64,000 nt of DNA from Protula sp. h YS-2021. Taxonomy: Eukaryota > Annelida > Polychaeta > Sabellida > Serpulidae. The notes beneath the pieces are model-generated. The model was not told where the DNA came from and made no database searches. It worked only from the letters and a program-made list of their open reading frames with translations. Below, piece after piece: positions 1 to 10,766 of this stretch. Each line of letters starts with the position of its first letter. Position 1 is the stretch's first letter. The stretch spans positions 47,821,257 through 47,885,256 of the forward strand of contig OX457031.1 in NCBI GenBank assembly GCA_949752745.1. Direction: 5' to 3'. Both the position numbers and the translations under genes were made by a program.

Positions 1-479
1 ACTGACTCTCTCTGTGTCTCTTTCTGGCCTTTTCGACCTGCTTGCCTACCATTTTAACCCCTTCACACGTGACATGACCAAAAGCTGACCAATCGACGTA
101 ATAATAACTTAAGAACTGCGAGTAATTGCTTGTTGACAGCAAATCGGCTGAGATTGCTAACGTAGTAATTAACACATGGTATTTAATCCGTCTTTATAAA
201 TTAAGGAGTAACCCCGAGTTTGTACAGCTAATTAGGACAGATGTCATATTAAAAGACATCCCAGACTGAATGACTGCTGACAGGGATTAAGTCTACTTAT
301 ACTCTAAGTGCCTTAATTGTTAAGACGTTTGATGTAATTAACACACAATGTTTCAAAAAGACTCCCTCTAACAAAATAATGTTTTGTTTTCGACCTGATA
401 TTTTGACTTAAAAAAACTAGAAATAAAAATAACATGTGGTAGCCAAAATATGGCGTGCGACAAGACAACACTTATTTGT
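1..479. other. AT-rich sequence, nothing recognised
   Basis: No coding exon, RNA gene or known repeat was recognised. Confidence 0.5.
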
Positions 480-1259
480 AGTTTATATAATATATAACAG
501 TTAGCGTTATAGTAATAAAGTAACATAATATGTAAATTATAATGCGTAAAATATCTTTTAAACCCCAGACGATGCTTATCAAATTTCAAAATGCGTACAT
601 TAGAGGAAACTTAGTAGTGTATATTATGTATGTTGCAAGGACAGCGTTTCATAGAAACTAACCATTAAAATCGCATGCATAAGTGACATATTTCCTCGAG
701 ATTTATCTTTGTACGACGTCCACTATTTTATATACTATTATTTCATTGGCACAATCACAGTAAACATTAACATTAAAAGGCATTGGTACAATTGAAGTTC
801 AGTTCTAATGAGTGTCTATGAATAGGTCGCGGTCATACTTGTGTATAAGGTGTAACACTGCAGCAATATAGGTGTAGAGCGCTTTGTCACGGAACTGACG
901 GGGCTGAATCGGTATTTTCATGATCATTTCTACACAATTTACCCAGAAAGCTTGCAGTTGAAACGAAGCAGCCACTAGAAATATCACAAACGTATTAGCA
1001 GGCATATTATGTAAAAAAGTGTCGAAATATTTCACATCAGCATACATGATTTAATAAAGCTCACTGACCAGATTGTTAAAATTGTTGCAATGTTTGTCGT
1101 TCTTTTCTAATTAAGATTATTGCAAAGCAAAGCAAATACATGTTCCATTGCAATGCAGGTTCTTTTACATTAAGCTTTAAAATCTTTTCATCATTTAACA
1201 TTTGGCACTTCTCCAGTATCTACTGCAGGCAAAAATGTTAATACTGTTTTCTTTCTTTC

Positions 1260-1346
1260 ATTATTATTATTATTATTGTTATTATTGTTATTATTATTAT
1301 TATTATTATTGTGGTTATTATTATTGCTTATTATCATTATCATTGT
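1260..1346. repeat. (TTA)n microsatellite
   Basis: Imperfect TTA/ATT repeats with GTT and GTG interruptions, inside dispersed repeat copy 1. Confidence 0.95.
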
Positions 1347-1378
1347 TATAACTTTACGCTGCACAGATACTTACTTAA

Positions 1379-1442
<64 letters not shown>

Positions 1443-1470
1443 GTGTGTGTGTGTGTGTATGTGTGTGTGT
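1379..1470. repeat. (CA)n(TA)n(TG)n compound microsatellite
   Basis: About 14 bp of CA, 48 bp of TA and then 30 bp of TG with one break. The order CA-TA-TG is its own reverse complement, so the whole block can fold as a hairpin. Confidence 0.95.
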
Positions 1471-1574
1471 TCCCTGAATTGAAAAGAACAAATAACATAC
1501 AAGACACCATATATTTATTGACTCATATTACAAGCAATTATAAATATGGTTATTGCAGGTGGTAAACACGCTAA

Positions 1575-1874
1575 CTAACAGGTAAAACAAAGCAGTAAGG
1601 TGTCGAAATCATCCACTTTTTTTTTGCCAGTAAACTGCTCATGGGTCAGTTGGTCACGTAACAGAATCCGCTGCAGTGTAGTGTAACGTTTTAGACAACA
1701 TTTTCCTGGGTGGCAAACGTGCTGGTTCAATGTGTTCCAACAATGATAGCACTTGTGCACATATCGGCAGTTAATGTTTTTGCACTCGTCAAAGTTATAT
1801 TTTCTACACCAGCCCGTAGTGTGAACCTCTGACTGTGTGGTGCTGCTGCTGAGTGGAACGCTCGCAGGATACAA
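1575..1874 (-). pseudogene. DIRS-like gag zinc-knuckle fragment, minus copy
   Basis: The minus-strand ORF carries cysteines and histidines in a knuckle-like layout (CKNINCRYVHKCYHC... then CHPGKC). It resembles the Cys/His segment at the end of Gag in DIRS-type tyrosine-recombinase retrotransposons. It is almost identical to the plus-strand ORF at 2468-2671, so the two form an inverted pair. It lacks the rest of a Gag protein and continues into sequence shared with the dispersed repeat. Confidence 0.55.
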
Positions 1875-2665
1875 TTTACACGGTCTGTAGTATGCCCTTT
1901 ACGCTCATTACTTTCTGTCGCCAATACATTGACGTCGAAATTTTTCAGCATGGAAAATAAGTTAGCAGTGGTCAAAATACCAGATGCGATACCGTCTGCA
2001 GCAACTGCTTATGATCTACTTCCGTTACGGCCTGATGTTATCACAATTGATGATCTTCGCCAACGAACGGATCTCAATAAACGCGCGGATGCCCACCTGT
2101 CACCACCCCACCGTTAATGCGAGCAGTACCGTTACTTCCGGTAAGAATGCTAGAAATCCCAGGGCTTCCGGAGCCAAAAAGATTATTTTTAACATTCACT
2201 GGCCTCATCATTTTGTTTATCGTTCTGGGGTCAGCGACCTTTCATTTGATCAACTGACTTTGTTGCTGGTATTTCCAAAATTTTGCTCCTCCCCAAAGTT
2301 CCGGAACACGAGAAAAATTTCGGATTGAACATTTACATTATTTGCTGTATCTCGCCGGTTTTCATGACTGGGATACTGTTTGTGGCCTTTACGGTGCAGT
2401 ACTGGAGGGCATACAGTCCAACCTACGGTGATAGAGTGAACCCTTATAAACACTGAAAGATCTGATAGTGCAGCAGACTCCTTCAGTTCAGAAGATAGCC
2501 CCCAGCAGCACAACCACACAGTCAGAGGTTCACACTACGGGCTGGTATAGAAAATATAACTTTGACGAGTGCAAAAACATTAACTGCCGATATGTGCACA
2601 AGTGCTATCATTGTTGGAACACATTGAACCAGTACGTTTGCCACCCAGGAAAATGTTGTCCAGAA
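1695..2665. repeat. Inverted repeat of zinc-knuckle segment (arms ~150 bp)
   Basis: The left arm is about 1695-1850 and the right arm about 2510-2665, with a spacer near 650 bp. The arms are nearly identical when one is reverse-complemented; for example gaggttcacactacgggctg occurs in both. The downstream RT fragment follows only the right arm. Confidence 0.85.
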
Positions 2666-3316
2666 CGTTAAAAAACTATCAGCATAAAAATAAGAAAACA
2701 CTGTGAAATAAATGCTTTTGACATTGTTTGGCCCATCACGAGTGCGCAACATCCATTAATGCTTAATTATTACTATACATTGCGTGAACACGTTTGTAAT
2801 GATCCATCACCTAACTATCACGGAGCACGTATCCCTGTTCTGACACACCTTGATATTCCCGAATGGAGGCGACTGTTGTGCGATTACCCGGGCAATATTA
2901 TATGTGAGTATTTAGAATTCGGGTGGTCTATCGATTTTACAGCAAATTTCACACCTATTGGTGTTTTGGGTAATTACAACCACCGTTCGGCATATCTGTT
3001 TGCCGCTGAGGTGGACAAACTTCTCGCTGCCCATGTACTAATTAATACATTATTTGGCCCGTTCACCAGATATCCCTTTTCAACACCTCTAGTCTGCTCA
3101 CCATTGCAAAAAGTTGCCAAGAATGCCTCAGCCGAAAGACGTCTTGTGGTAGATTTAAGTTTATCATCCCACAGTTCTGTTAATTTAGGCATTTCTAATG
3201 ATTACTTTCTTGGTGAGCGCATTAATTTATATTACCCCTCCGTATTAACTCTCATAATGACGTCATTTTCCGTTTCGTTTTTCTTGTCGGTTTTAAAGAG
3301 GGATTTTGATACATAA
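2468..3316 (+). pseudogene. DIRS-like retrotransposon fragment: zinc knuckle plus RT N-terminus
   Basis: The ORF at 2468-2671 ends with the zinc-knuckle segment. After a short stop-containing gap, the ORF at 2759-3316 gives the start of a DIRS-type reverse transcriptase. Recognisable landmarks are GARIPVLTHLDIPEWRRLL, NHRSAYLFAAEVDKLL, GPFTRYPFSTPLVCSPL, and RRLVVDLSLSSHSSVN, which matches the family's R(L/V)(I/V)xDLSxPxGxSVN block. The RT palm core with its catalytic Asp residues, the RNase H and the tyrosine recombinase are all missing after about 3316. The fragment is therefore dead and 3'-truncated. Confidence 0.75.
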
Positions 3317-3829
3317 TATGCAGACAGCTTAGCTGTATACGAAAATAACTTTAAACCACCCAGAGCCTTGTAAAACGCCAAACCCTTATCCCCCAAAACG
3401 CACACAAAATGCCCGCCCTGAATACTTAGTCTTCACAGTCACCTTTAGCAGAGCATTACTATCCGTGAGCTTATACATAAACATAGGACATACTCGCTTG
3501 TGACTGGACGATACTGGAAGACTAACTGTCAGCTACTCCTATCTGAGATGCTTTTACTGAGATCGCTGAATCGTACTTGCGTGGTTTTATACAAGCAGCT
3601 GGCAGTGTGCTTTTCATTGCAAAGAGAACAAGTTGTTGATTTTTTTTTCAATTTTAAGGATTTGTTGCAAAACTCATTCACTTGACATATACGATTACAA
3701 GTTGCTGTTGTTAGTCCTTTGAAAAGGAGTGTTTCACATAGTTTTATAGAGGATAAAGTATAACTGCTCTCCCGAAGTAAGTGTAATTTATGTGCTTGAC
3801 AAGACCAAGCAGAAAAAAATCACACCAGA

Positions 3830-4335
3830 CCCAGGACCCCCACCTCCTTTAGGACCTTAGGTTAGGTACAAATTTCGGTGACCTTGACCTCAAGTTCACT
3901 TTCCAGTCAAAAGCCTGAAGTTGCACTTTATCTCAAAGACTGTAAGAGATAGAGCAGTTTTGACCTCATTTTCGACCTTCATTCCCTCTAAGACGTTACG
4001 TTAGGTATAACTTGTGACATTGGCCTAAAGATCACTTTCGAGTCAAAAACCAAACTTACCTTTTGTTTCGAAAACGGTAACAGAAGAGCCATTTCGGCCT
4101 CATTTCGACTTCCACCCTCTCCTCAACGTTACATAAGATATAACTTTCGGTAACCTTGATTTCAAGGTATGTTTCGAGGCCAAACCGAAAGTGGCACTGT
4201 ATCTCGAAAACGGTAAGAGATTAAGCGGTTTTGATCTCATCTCGACCTCCACATCCTCTTTGACGTTCGTAAGGTAAAACTTTCGGTGACCTTGATCTCA
4301 AGGTCACGTTGGAGTTAAAAACTGGAAGTTTACAG
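3830..4335 (-). repeat. ~136 bp tandem repeat, inverted relative to the 24 kb array
   Basis: The motif gtaagagatagagc(a/g)gttttgacctc recurs at about 3942, 4077 and 4213, spacing 135-136 bp. Its reverse complement is the unit of the 23.93-24.42 kb array (gctctatctcttac after gaggtcaaaa). The block is degenerate. Confidence 0.8.
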
Positions 4336-4339
4336 TGTT

Positions 4340-5150
4340 TTCACTCGGTGGCGAAATCGGTCTAGTATTAAGATCTGTTTGTACGTTGTCAGCTTGTCTT
4401 ATGTGGATTACATTTGAAAAACAAAGTCTTCCTAAATATCCCTAGGCATTTTCTTCACTATAAACTCCTGGGCCAATTGAGTTCAGACTTCAGTAAAAAT
4501 TTCCCATCAAATGAACATATAAAAAAGGGTAAGGGCAGACCAAAGACAAGTTATATCCTGACATGCTGTCCGTGATGCCAAGTAGTTTTTGTTGGAATTA
4601 ACAAGGTAACACACTATCAAAGCATCAAGTTATTACAGAAATGAAAAAAGGCTTTGTCAGAAGTTTCTTGTGATCACAAATGCCGGTTCGGAGGGGGGGG
4701 GGAGGGGAGTGGTGGTGGTTGCTTTCAAGTCAAGCAAGGAATCCCCAAGGAGATGAATGAGATCTTGCCTATGGCACGTCCATTCCACCTCCAAATTTTA
4801 AACCTATAATTTGAGCAACCACCCACCTCTCCAGAATAGTCAAGCAAGATATCCCTCTATAGGATGTAAAGATCTGGTACGTTATTCGTTACATAACCTG
4901 AGAAATTTTAAGACAATAGAGGTAGTCAAGAGAACCCCCATGCAAACTATTTGTCAATAGCAGCCATTGTGTAATATAGCAAACATGAGGTATTCGGGCA
5001 CGAATATCTGTAATATACCGGATATATCTAATTTATTCAGAGATACATTGTTTGCAAATCTTTACAGCTATTTCTTTGATTAAATCATATGTCTCTGTAA
5101 TTGATTTATCTACTGAATATATCTCAGGCATCAGACATCTTCAAAAACAT
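4340..5150. other. Non-coding; short poly-G tract at 4689
   Basis: The only distinctive feature is a G-rich run around 4687-4720 (ggggggggg followed by aggggagtggtggtgg). No gene is recognised. Confidence 0.5.
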
Positions 5151-5154
5151 CTTT

Positions 5155-5830
5155 TAACACTTGACAAGCCCTTGGCTCGCAAAGGCTATATGAATTTGTA
5201 CGAGCAACCGTTGGTATCTTTTTCTCTTGACAGTGATCGGATTTCTTGTGTCATCTCCTCCACTGGCACCACGGGTCCTAGGGTCACGAAACTTGGCACT
5301 TGGAACTTGATATGAACGTGTGCACGTCACTTTTTATTTTCGTCTTTGATTTCGTTTTCTTGTTTGAAACGCTATGCGAAAATAATGCATTTTTGCAAGT
5401 AAATGCGGTGCATCTAACGCGCAGCACAGAAGACACAGTTGCTCAGCTTTGTGTGAGCTCTCACTGCGTAAACAGATAACACACTGTATGCCTGATCAGT
5501 CAATAAAACCCTAAGTCAACAAAAACCAAACACTACTTGACTTATAAGACGTATTCAAGCTGTGTGGTTTGCTAATATATTTAGTTGGTATTAAGTTATC
5601 AACCTATGGAGTTTTTTCTTGACCGATGTTTTTAGAATATTGTAAGCCGCATGCATGCTGTGCCATAAGCTCTGTGCATAGTTGTATAACACACTGTATG
5701 TATGTTGTAAAATACTTATATTATTCAAGAAATAATCCATTGAAGGAAGTATTTTTGCGTTTTAATTTTTGTCAAGTGTTTAACATTTCGCTAGCGAAAT
5801 GCGGTTCTAGTTTTATACGGGTTGCTGTTT
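5155..5830 (+). repeat. Unknown dispersed element, copy A
   Basis: This stretch aligns to the reverse complement of 33785-34275. Shared blocks include taacacttgacaagcc, cgagcanccgttggtatctt, cttgatatgaacgtgtgca, gatttcgttttcttgttt, cttataagacgtattcaagc and aatttttgtcaagtgttta. Copy A has about 120 extra bases near 5590-5710. There is no intact ORF and the terminal structure was not resolved, so it may be a non-autonomous DNA transposon. Confidence 0.8.
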
Positions 5831-6025
5831 TATATTTTTTATTAGATGTCATTCATTATTTAAATATACGTTAGACGCAGTTTTAGAAATATAACCTGGG
5901 AATTCATTTGAGTTGGTCCTGCTCTGGATACTTTCCTCGTATCCGGATGTGGCTATTTTATATTTCATGTGTTTTGTCATGTTGCTAGTATGGTAAAACT
6001 GTTCGTTCTGCAGCGAAATTGTGTA

Positions 6026-6845
6026 GGAACCAATGACACTAATGACGTCGTGTGGTTGCATTGCTTTGTTTGGATGCCCCCTCGCCCCGACACTAATGAT
6101 GTTTTTTGCTTGATGTGACTGCCGTTCCGACACTAATGACGTCATGTGGTTGCTTTGCTTGGTTTGGCAGCACCCTCTACCGACATTAATGAGTCATGTG
6201 GTTGCTCTGTTTTGTGTGGCTGTCTCCTTCCCCAACTGTAATGGCGTCATGTGGTTGCTTTACTTGGTGTGACTGCCCCTATTTAATGACGTCATGCGAT
6301 TGCTTTGCTTGGTGTGGCTGCTTCCCCTCCAACAACAATGACTTCATGTGGTTACATTGCTCCCCGACACTATTGACGTCATGTGGTTGCTTTGCTTGGT
6401 TTGGCTGCCCCTCTCCCACCGACACTAGTGACGTCATTGGTTGCTTTGCTTGGTGTGGCTGCCTAATTCCCCGACCTTAATGACGACATGTGGTTGCTTT
6501 GCATGGTGTGACTGCTCCCCCTCGACACTAATGACGTCATGTGGTTGATTTGCTTGGTGTGGCAGCTAATCACCTACCCTAATGACGACATGTGGCTGCT
6601 TTGCTTGGTGTTGCTGCTTCCCCCATGACACGAGTAACGTCATGTGGTTGCTTTGCTTTTTTTGGCTGCCCCCTCATCCTACACTAATGACATCATGTGG
6701 TTTCTTTGTTTGGTGTGGTTGCTTCCTTCTCCCACATTAATCACGTCATGTGGTTGCTGTGGTTGGTGGTTGTTGGCCGACACTAATGACGCCATGTGGC
6801 TGCTTTCCTTGGTGGGGCTGCCTCTGCCCCTACCCTCGACACTAA
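6026..6845. repeat. ~50 bp minisatellite carrying TGACGTCA
   Basis: About 16 units of the form gacactaatgacgtcatgtgg, ttgctttgcttggtgtggct, then gcccctccccc. Spacing is 34-56 bp because the C-rich end varies. Perfect TGACGTCA palindromes (the CRE/ATF consensus) occur at 6137, 6287, 6374, 6429 and 6532. Most other units carry one- or two-base variants. Short Cys/Trp-rich ORFs across it come from the repeat, not from a gene. Confidence 0.9.
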
Positions 6846-6849
6846 TTGA

Positions 6850-8745
6850 ATAGAAGGATATATTTGAAATCAATTTCCCTTAATACTTTTCCAAAAATAA
6901 GTGGGAAAAACTTGTGCACTCTAAAATTCTCACATTTAAGTACTTGTTTCGATCTATGGTCATGGCTACCATTTCCGGTGAGCGACAACATAAGGATTTT
7001 GTTTTACTTGCATCCTTCTTCTATGCAACGTCGAGTTTTCAACGTCTTTGTGACGTCGGTTTTCCGACATCTATTCAGCATTGCACCAAAGAAGTTCATA
7101 ATATGTCTCAGGAAGTTATATTCGGTTGGGACTAAGAGCAACGTACTAGAAAACCTTACTCTAACAACGCCTCTTCCATGCTGTATCAAAGACCTTGGTT
7201 AGGCATCGTTTTGTAGTCTCGATCAATCACAAACAAAGTGTGGTCTGGTCAGATGGACGCCGCAACCTCAAATCGACGTTGGTTCGACCTTAGAATGTTT
7301 ACTTGGGAGGTAGTTTCAGTAAATGTAAGAATCTGATTTTAGCCAGAAAGGACACAATAGAAAAACACCATTCAACAAATAAGGTTTACTTTGAGCCAGC
7401 ATGGAGGTCACTTGACATTAAGTAAAGCTAAATAAGACAGCTAGTGACCTTTTATTTTTCCCCATAACATATCTAAAGTGCGTTATTTTAATCATTTTAA
7501 ACAATACCTGTGCAAGCTAAGAGTCTATCACTTAACGAATTTCCGACGCAGAAAAGTTCAGTCTCATATTTTGAGCAAATGCTCAAGTGAGTTTGAAACT
7601 AAAGTTTTTAGACTCAGTTTGAGTATGAGTTTGAGCTAAGTTACTGAATACGGATCTAGATGCAGAAATAATTGTTCATTTTATTAATTATTCCTTATTT
7701 CTGACGTTGACAGAGGTACAAGCCGTAAACACTGAACGAGCACGTTTTGAGAGGCAATGGAACGTTGTGTAGCAGAACGCCTAAAAAAAAGTGGCTTTAG
7801 AAGCCTCGAACACCCAAATCTTTACTTTTAATCATTTCGTATCCTTAGGTCGAAACTTAAGTAAGAATTTCTGAAGCAGCTATCTTTACAATTCAATATT
7901 TGTATTTGGGTTCTAAAATATATACGCAGATCGAATCAATATTTTGAAAATGAATCCCATCTTGTATGAGGACTATTTTCTCGGAATCCCAGGTGGGTCT
8001 GCCAAGTAAAATGGTGTTATACACGATAGACCGATCTACCGTTTAGGTTGACTGTTTGGACAACAAGAAATGCCCAGAAGAACCCGTGCCTTCGCTCCAC
8101 TTTTGTGTTTACATATATCCTTAACTTAATATATTCTACACTGTCTTAACTCTATTTCATTATTTAGCTGTTAAAATTATAAATATAGGACATCAATCAG
8201 GGTAATAACTATATAGTACATGACTTTTCCTTTAAGCTTTGTGATCCTAATTTAAGTGCATTTAAGTTAAATCTGATGGCTACAAAGAAAATAGTCTTAA
8301 TTACACATGATTTATCTTAATACTTGTCCTGCATACACTTAGTTGAGTTGCTTACCATAAAACATAAATTAAGTCAAGTTCAATGTTTATTCTAGAGTTA
8401 TTGAAGATATTCTTTGATAAATTGTTTTAAACAAGTAAGTAATATTTTATTGATTTTAAATCATGTAAAGCAATTTAAGAAAAAAACTTTGTGCACCAAA
8501 CTATGGCATAGTATGAACACTTTTCTTGTTGCACGATTACCATTTTAACCCAAGTAACAATGTCAATGATTATTAATATTAATAATTGTATAATTCTTGC
8601 AATTTTACTGTTAAATTATTAACATTGTATTATAATCAATTATGATGTGAATGAAAATAGAAGTAGTAGTAGAAGTAATTACTAATGACAATTAAGAAAC
8701 GACCAGGGTGTTGCTAAAAGCTCGAAACGAGAATGAGGCTTTGTG
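6850..8745. other. Non-coding AT-rich stretch
   Basis: Only short ORFs with no recognisable protein were seen, and no RNA gene or clear repeat. Confidence 0.5.
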
Positions 8746-8747
8746 CG

Positions 8748-9475
8748 AGGTACCAGGAGTTTCCGAAAAGAAGCATCCCCCATATAGAGCCCCGAGGTCT
8801 TCTATTTGGAATCTGTTTAAGAATAGAAGCCCCCGAGACTTCTATTTGGTATAAAATTGGCCACAGTAAAAACTCGTTTCCAAATTAAAGCCCCTACAGG
8901 ACATCTTGAGTGCTACCCAATATTTACTTGCGCTACTTTTACGCTCAATCCCCCTTGCGTGCACAAACAACTCTTAATCCTTCTCCTTTTGTCAACACAA
9001 TACAACCCCTTACTCGAACCTGTACTCCTGAGCAAAACGTACTCGTGATATAGTCAGCTTTTTGCTTGGTGGAATCCACGATGTCACGAATAAGGCCTTA
9101 GAAATAAAAATATGAATTCTTATTTTTTTACTCCACCGACAACTTTCGTGTCACAAAATGCCTTTGGGATTTTCGCTATTGGCATCATTGTTTCTATTTG
9201 ATTTGAAACATCATGGTTGGCAAAAGAAAGTCTTACACCATTAAAGAAAAGTTTGACGTTTTGAATCGCCCGAAAAATGACTTTGATTCTAACTTGCACG
9301 AAGCATCAAAAGAGCTATGAACAGAAAGAAAACAAAATCAGGCAGACTTTCAAAACCTGAAAGACAGTCGTAGTCTTAGACGTAAGTCTGGAGCAATAAT
9401 AATAGAAGCTGCAGGGCTTCTATTTAGAAACTGTTTGCGAATAGAAGCCCCCGGGGCTTCTACGGTACCTCGATC
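8748..9475 (+). mobile_element. Pogo/Tigger-like DNA transposon, internally deleted
   Basis: The left end reads ggtaccaggagtttccgaaa and the right end reads gcttctacggtacc, a short imperfect inverted terminal repeat. Subterminal boxes of the type aatagaagccccnggggcttcta occur at both ends. The interior holds the first 35 codons of a transposase (9213-9320). The same element, inverted and incomplete, is at 53459-53960, and a shorter relative is at 33151-33308. Confidence 0.65.
9213..9320 (+). pseudogene. Truncated pogo-like transposase N-terminus
   Basis: A 35-codon ORF starts MVGKRKSYTIKEKFDVLN and stops at TGA. This fits the beginning of the psq-type helix-turn-helix DNA-binding domain found at the N-terminus of pogo/Tigger transposases (KRKSYxxxxKxxxV). 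The DDE catalytic domain is absent, so the element could move only with a transposase supplied from elsewhere. Confidence 0.6.
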
Positions 9476-9479
9476 CTGA

Positions 9480-10405
9480 CTGGCCAATATCTGTCCAGAA
9501 ATTGTGCACATTGTCGTGAGAAATGTTGTTCTATGTTTCCTTGATCTATACCCGAAACTCAACCAAAATTGGAGATATGATATTCAGAGCAGTTGCGAAG
9601 TAAAAGTAATAAAACAGGTCAGTGTTAACTGCGATATGTGTACAAGTACACGGATGCACACTTAGCGGTAAATTAAAATCTGTGGTGTAAAAAGGGGACT
9701 TAACAGATAAACAATCAACCATTTACTTATCGCATCTGATTAAGCCGTAGTTGTCTAATATCTAATACATATAAAACAGACAGACTAAGGCCAAGATATT
9801 TTTATGAGAACTAACGATACACTGCACCGCAACACATAGGCGTGTCCTTAAGCAAGCAAATAAAAAAGACTTAGATACTAGTCAAATGTAAATAAAAGCA
9901 TTTTATGCAAGCCTTTTAAAAATGTAAAAAATTCCTGAGAATGAAATAATAAAATAAGAAAGAAGATTAACATGTTAGTTTGTTGAAGCAGGAAGTATGG
10001 TAGATCTTCTCGGAAAAAGTAACCTCAGTCTTTCGACCACGTCCAATAGAGACCGTTTTTGTGTTCTAATTTTGAAGTAGGGAGCCTCTTATGTACAACT
10101 TAGTAAATGTGTCTGTTGATGGCAAGTAGCGCCACACTTGAGAAATGCCACAAATGCAGACACCTTTTTAATTATCACTCCAAGATGTAAAGTGTGAAAT
10201 TTAGCTTAAACACCACTTTTCATCAAATTCCATATAAATGAGCACAGAGGCCTCCAGAACGCACGCTACTGCAACCATAAAATGAAGACTAGGTGGATTC
10301 TCTCAATGAGAAGTGCGTGTGCATGATTTTACTATCTCTTTTTTAGTAGACGCGTAGCATTCTGCTAGAGCTACCATGTGTGTAGGAAACACGGATACTG
10401 AATGA
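9480..10405. other. Non-coding AT-rich stretch
   Basis: Nothing recognised between the pogo-like element and the (ATT)n microsatellite. Confidence 0.5.
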
Positions 10406-10408
10406 CAA

Positions 10409-10441
10409 TTACTATTACTATTACTATTATTATTATTATTA

Positions 10442-10476
<35 letters not shown>
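10409..10476. repeat. (ATT)n microsatellite
   Basis: ATT triplets with ACT variants at the left end, about 290 bp upstream of the TIL-like peptide start codon. Confidence 0.95.
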
Positions 10477-10766
10477 GGTGCGCTTGAACAGTTTACTTCT
10501 CGGGTTGACAACATCGGAATGTTTAAGAAAGTAAACTGATAAATTAATCTGCACAAAATTGCACAAAATTACGTTATATTAATATTTTGTACAATCGTTT
10601 TTTGTAAGAGTGTATTTTCAGTCTAGAAGGCGGTTAATGACGTTTACTCAAACACGTCGCTATGTCTATGCATGTCTGAAAACGGCTGGTTTTCCTTCAC
10701 CATCAAGATAAAAGTCGAGTATAGGAACATTATTTTTAAATTTCAACTAGAAACGTTCAACAGAAA

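Larger units (their letters stand above)
480..1910. repeat. Dispersed repeat, copy 1
   Basis: This stretch aligns in the same orientation with 23370-25580. Shared segments include gtatattatgtatgttgcaa, gcatgcataagtgacatat, gcgctttgtcacgga and atttctacacaattta-like sequence. On the minus strand both copies hold a short ORF (805-1047 here, 24798-25001 there) with a shared LQAFWxNCVEMxMKIP core. This suggests a decayed element protein of unrecognised family. Copy 1 contains the zinc-knuckle segment 1700-1850, which copy 2 lacks. Confidence 0.75.

Noticed and set aside
6026..6845. CRISPR array
   Set aside because: Units are directly adjacent variants with no unique spacers and the surrounding DNA is animal; it is a minisatellite.
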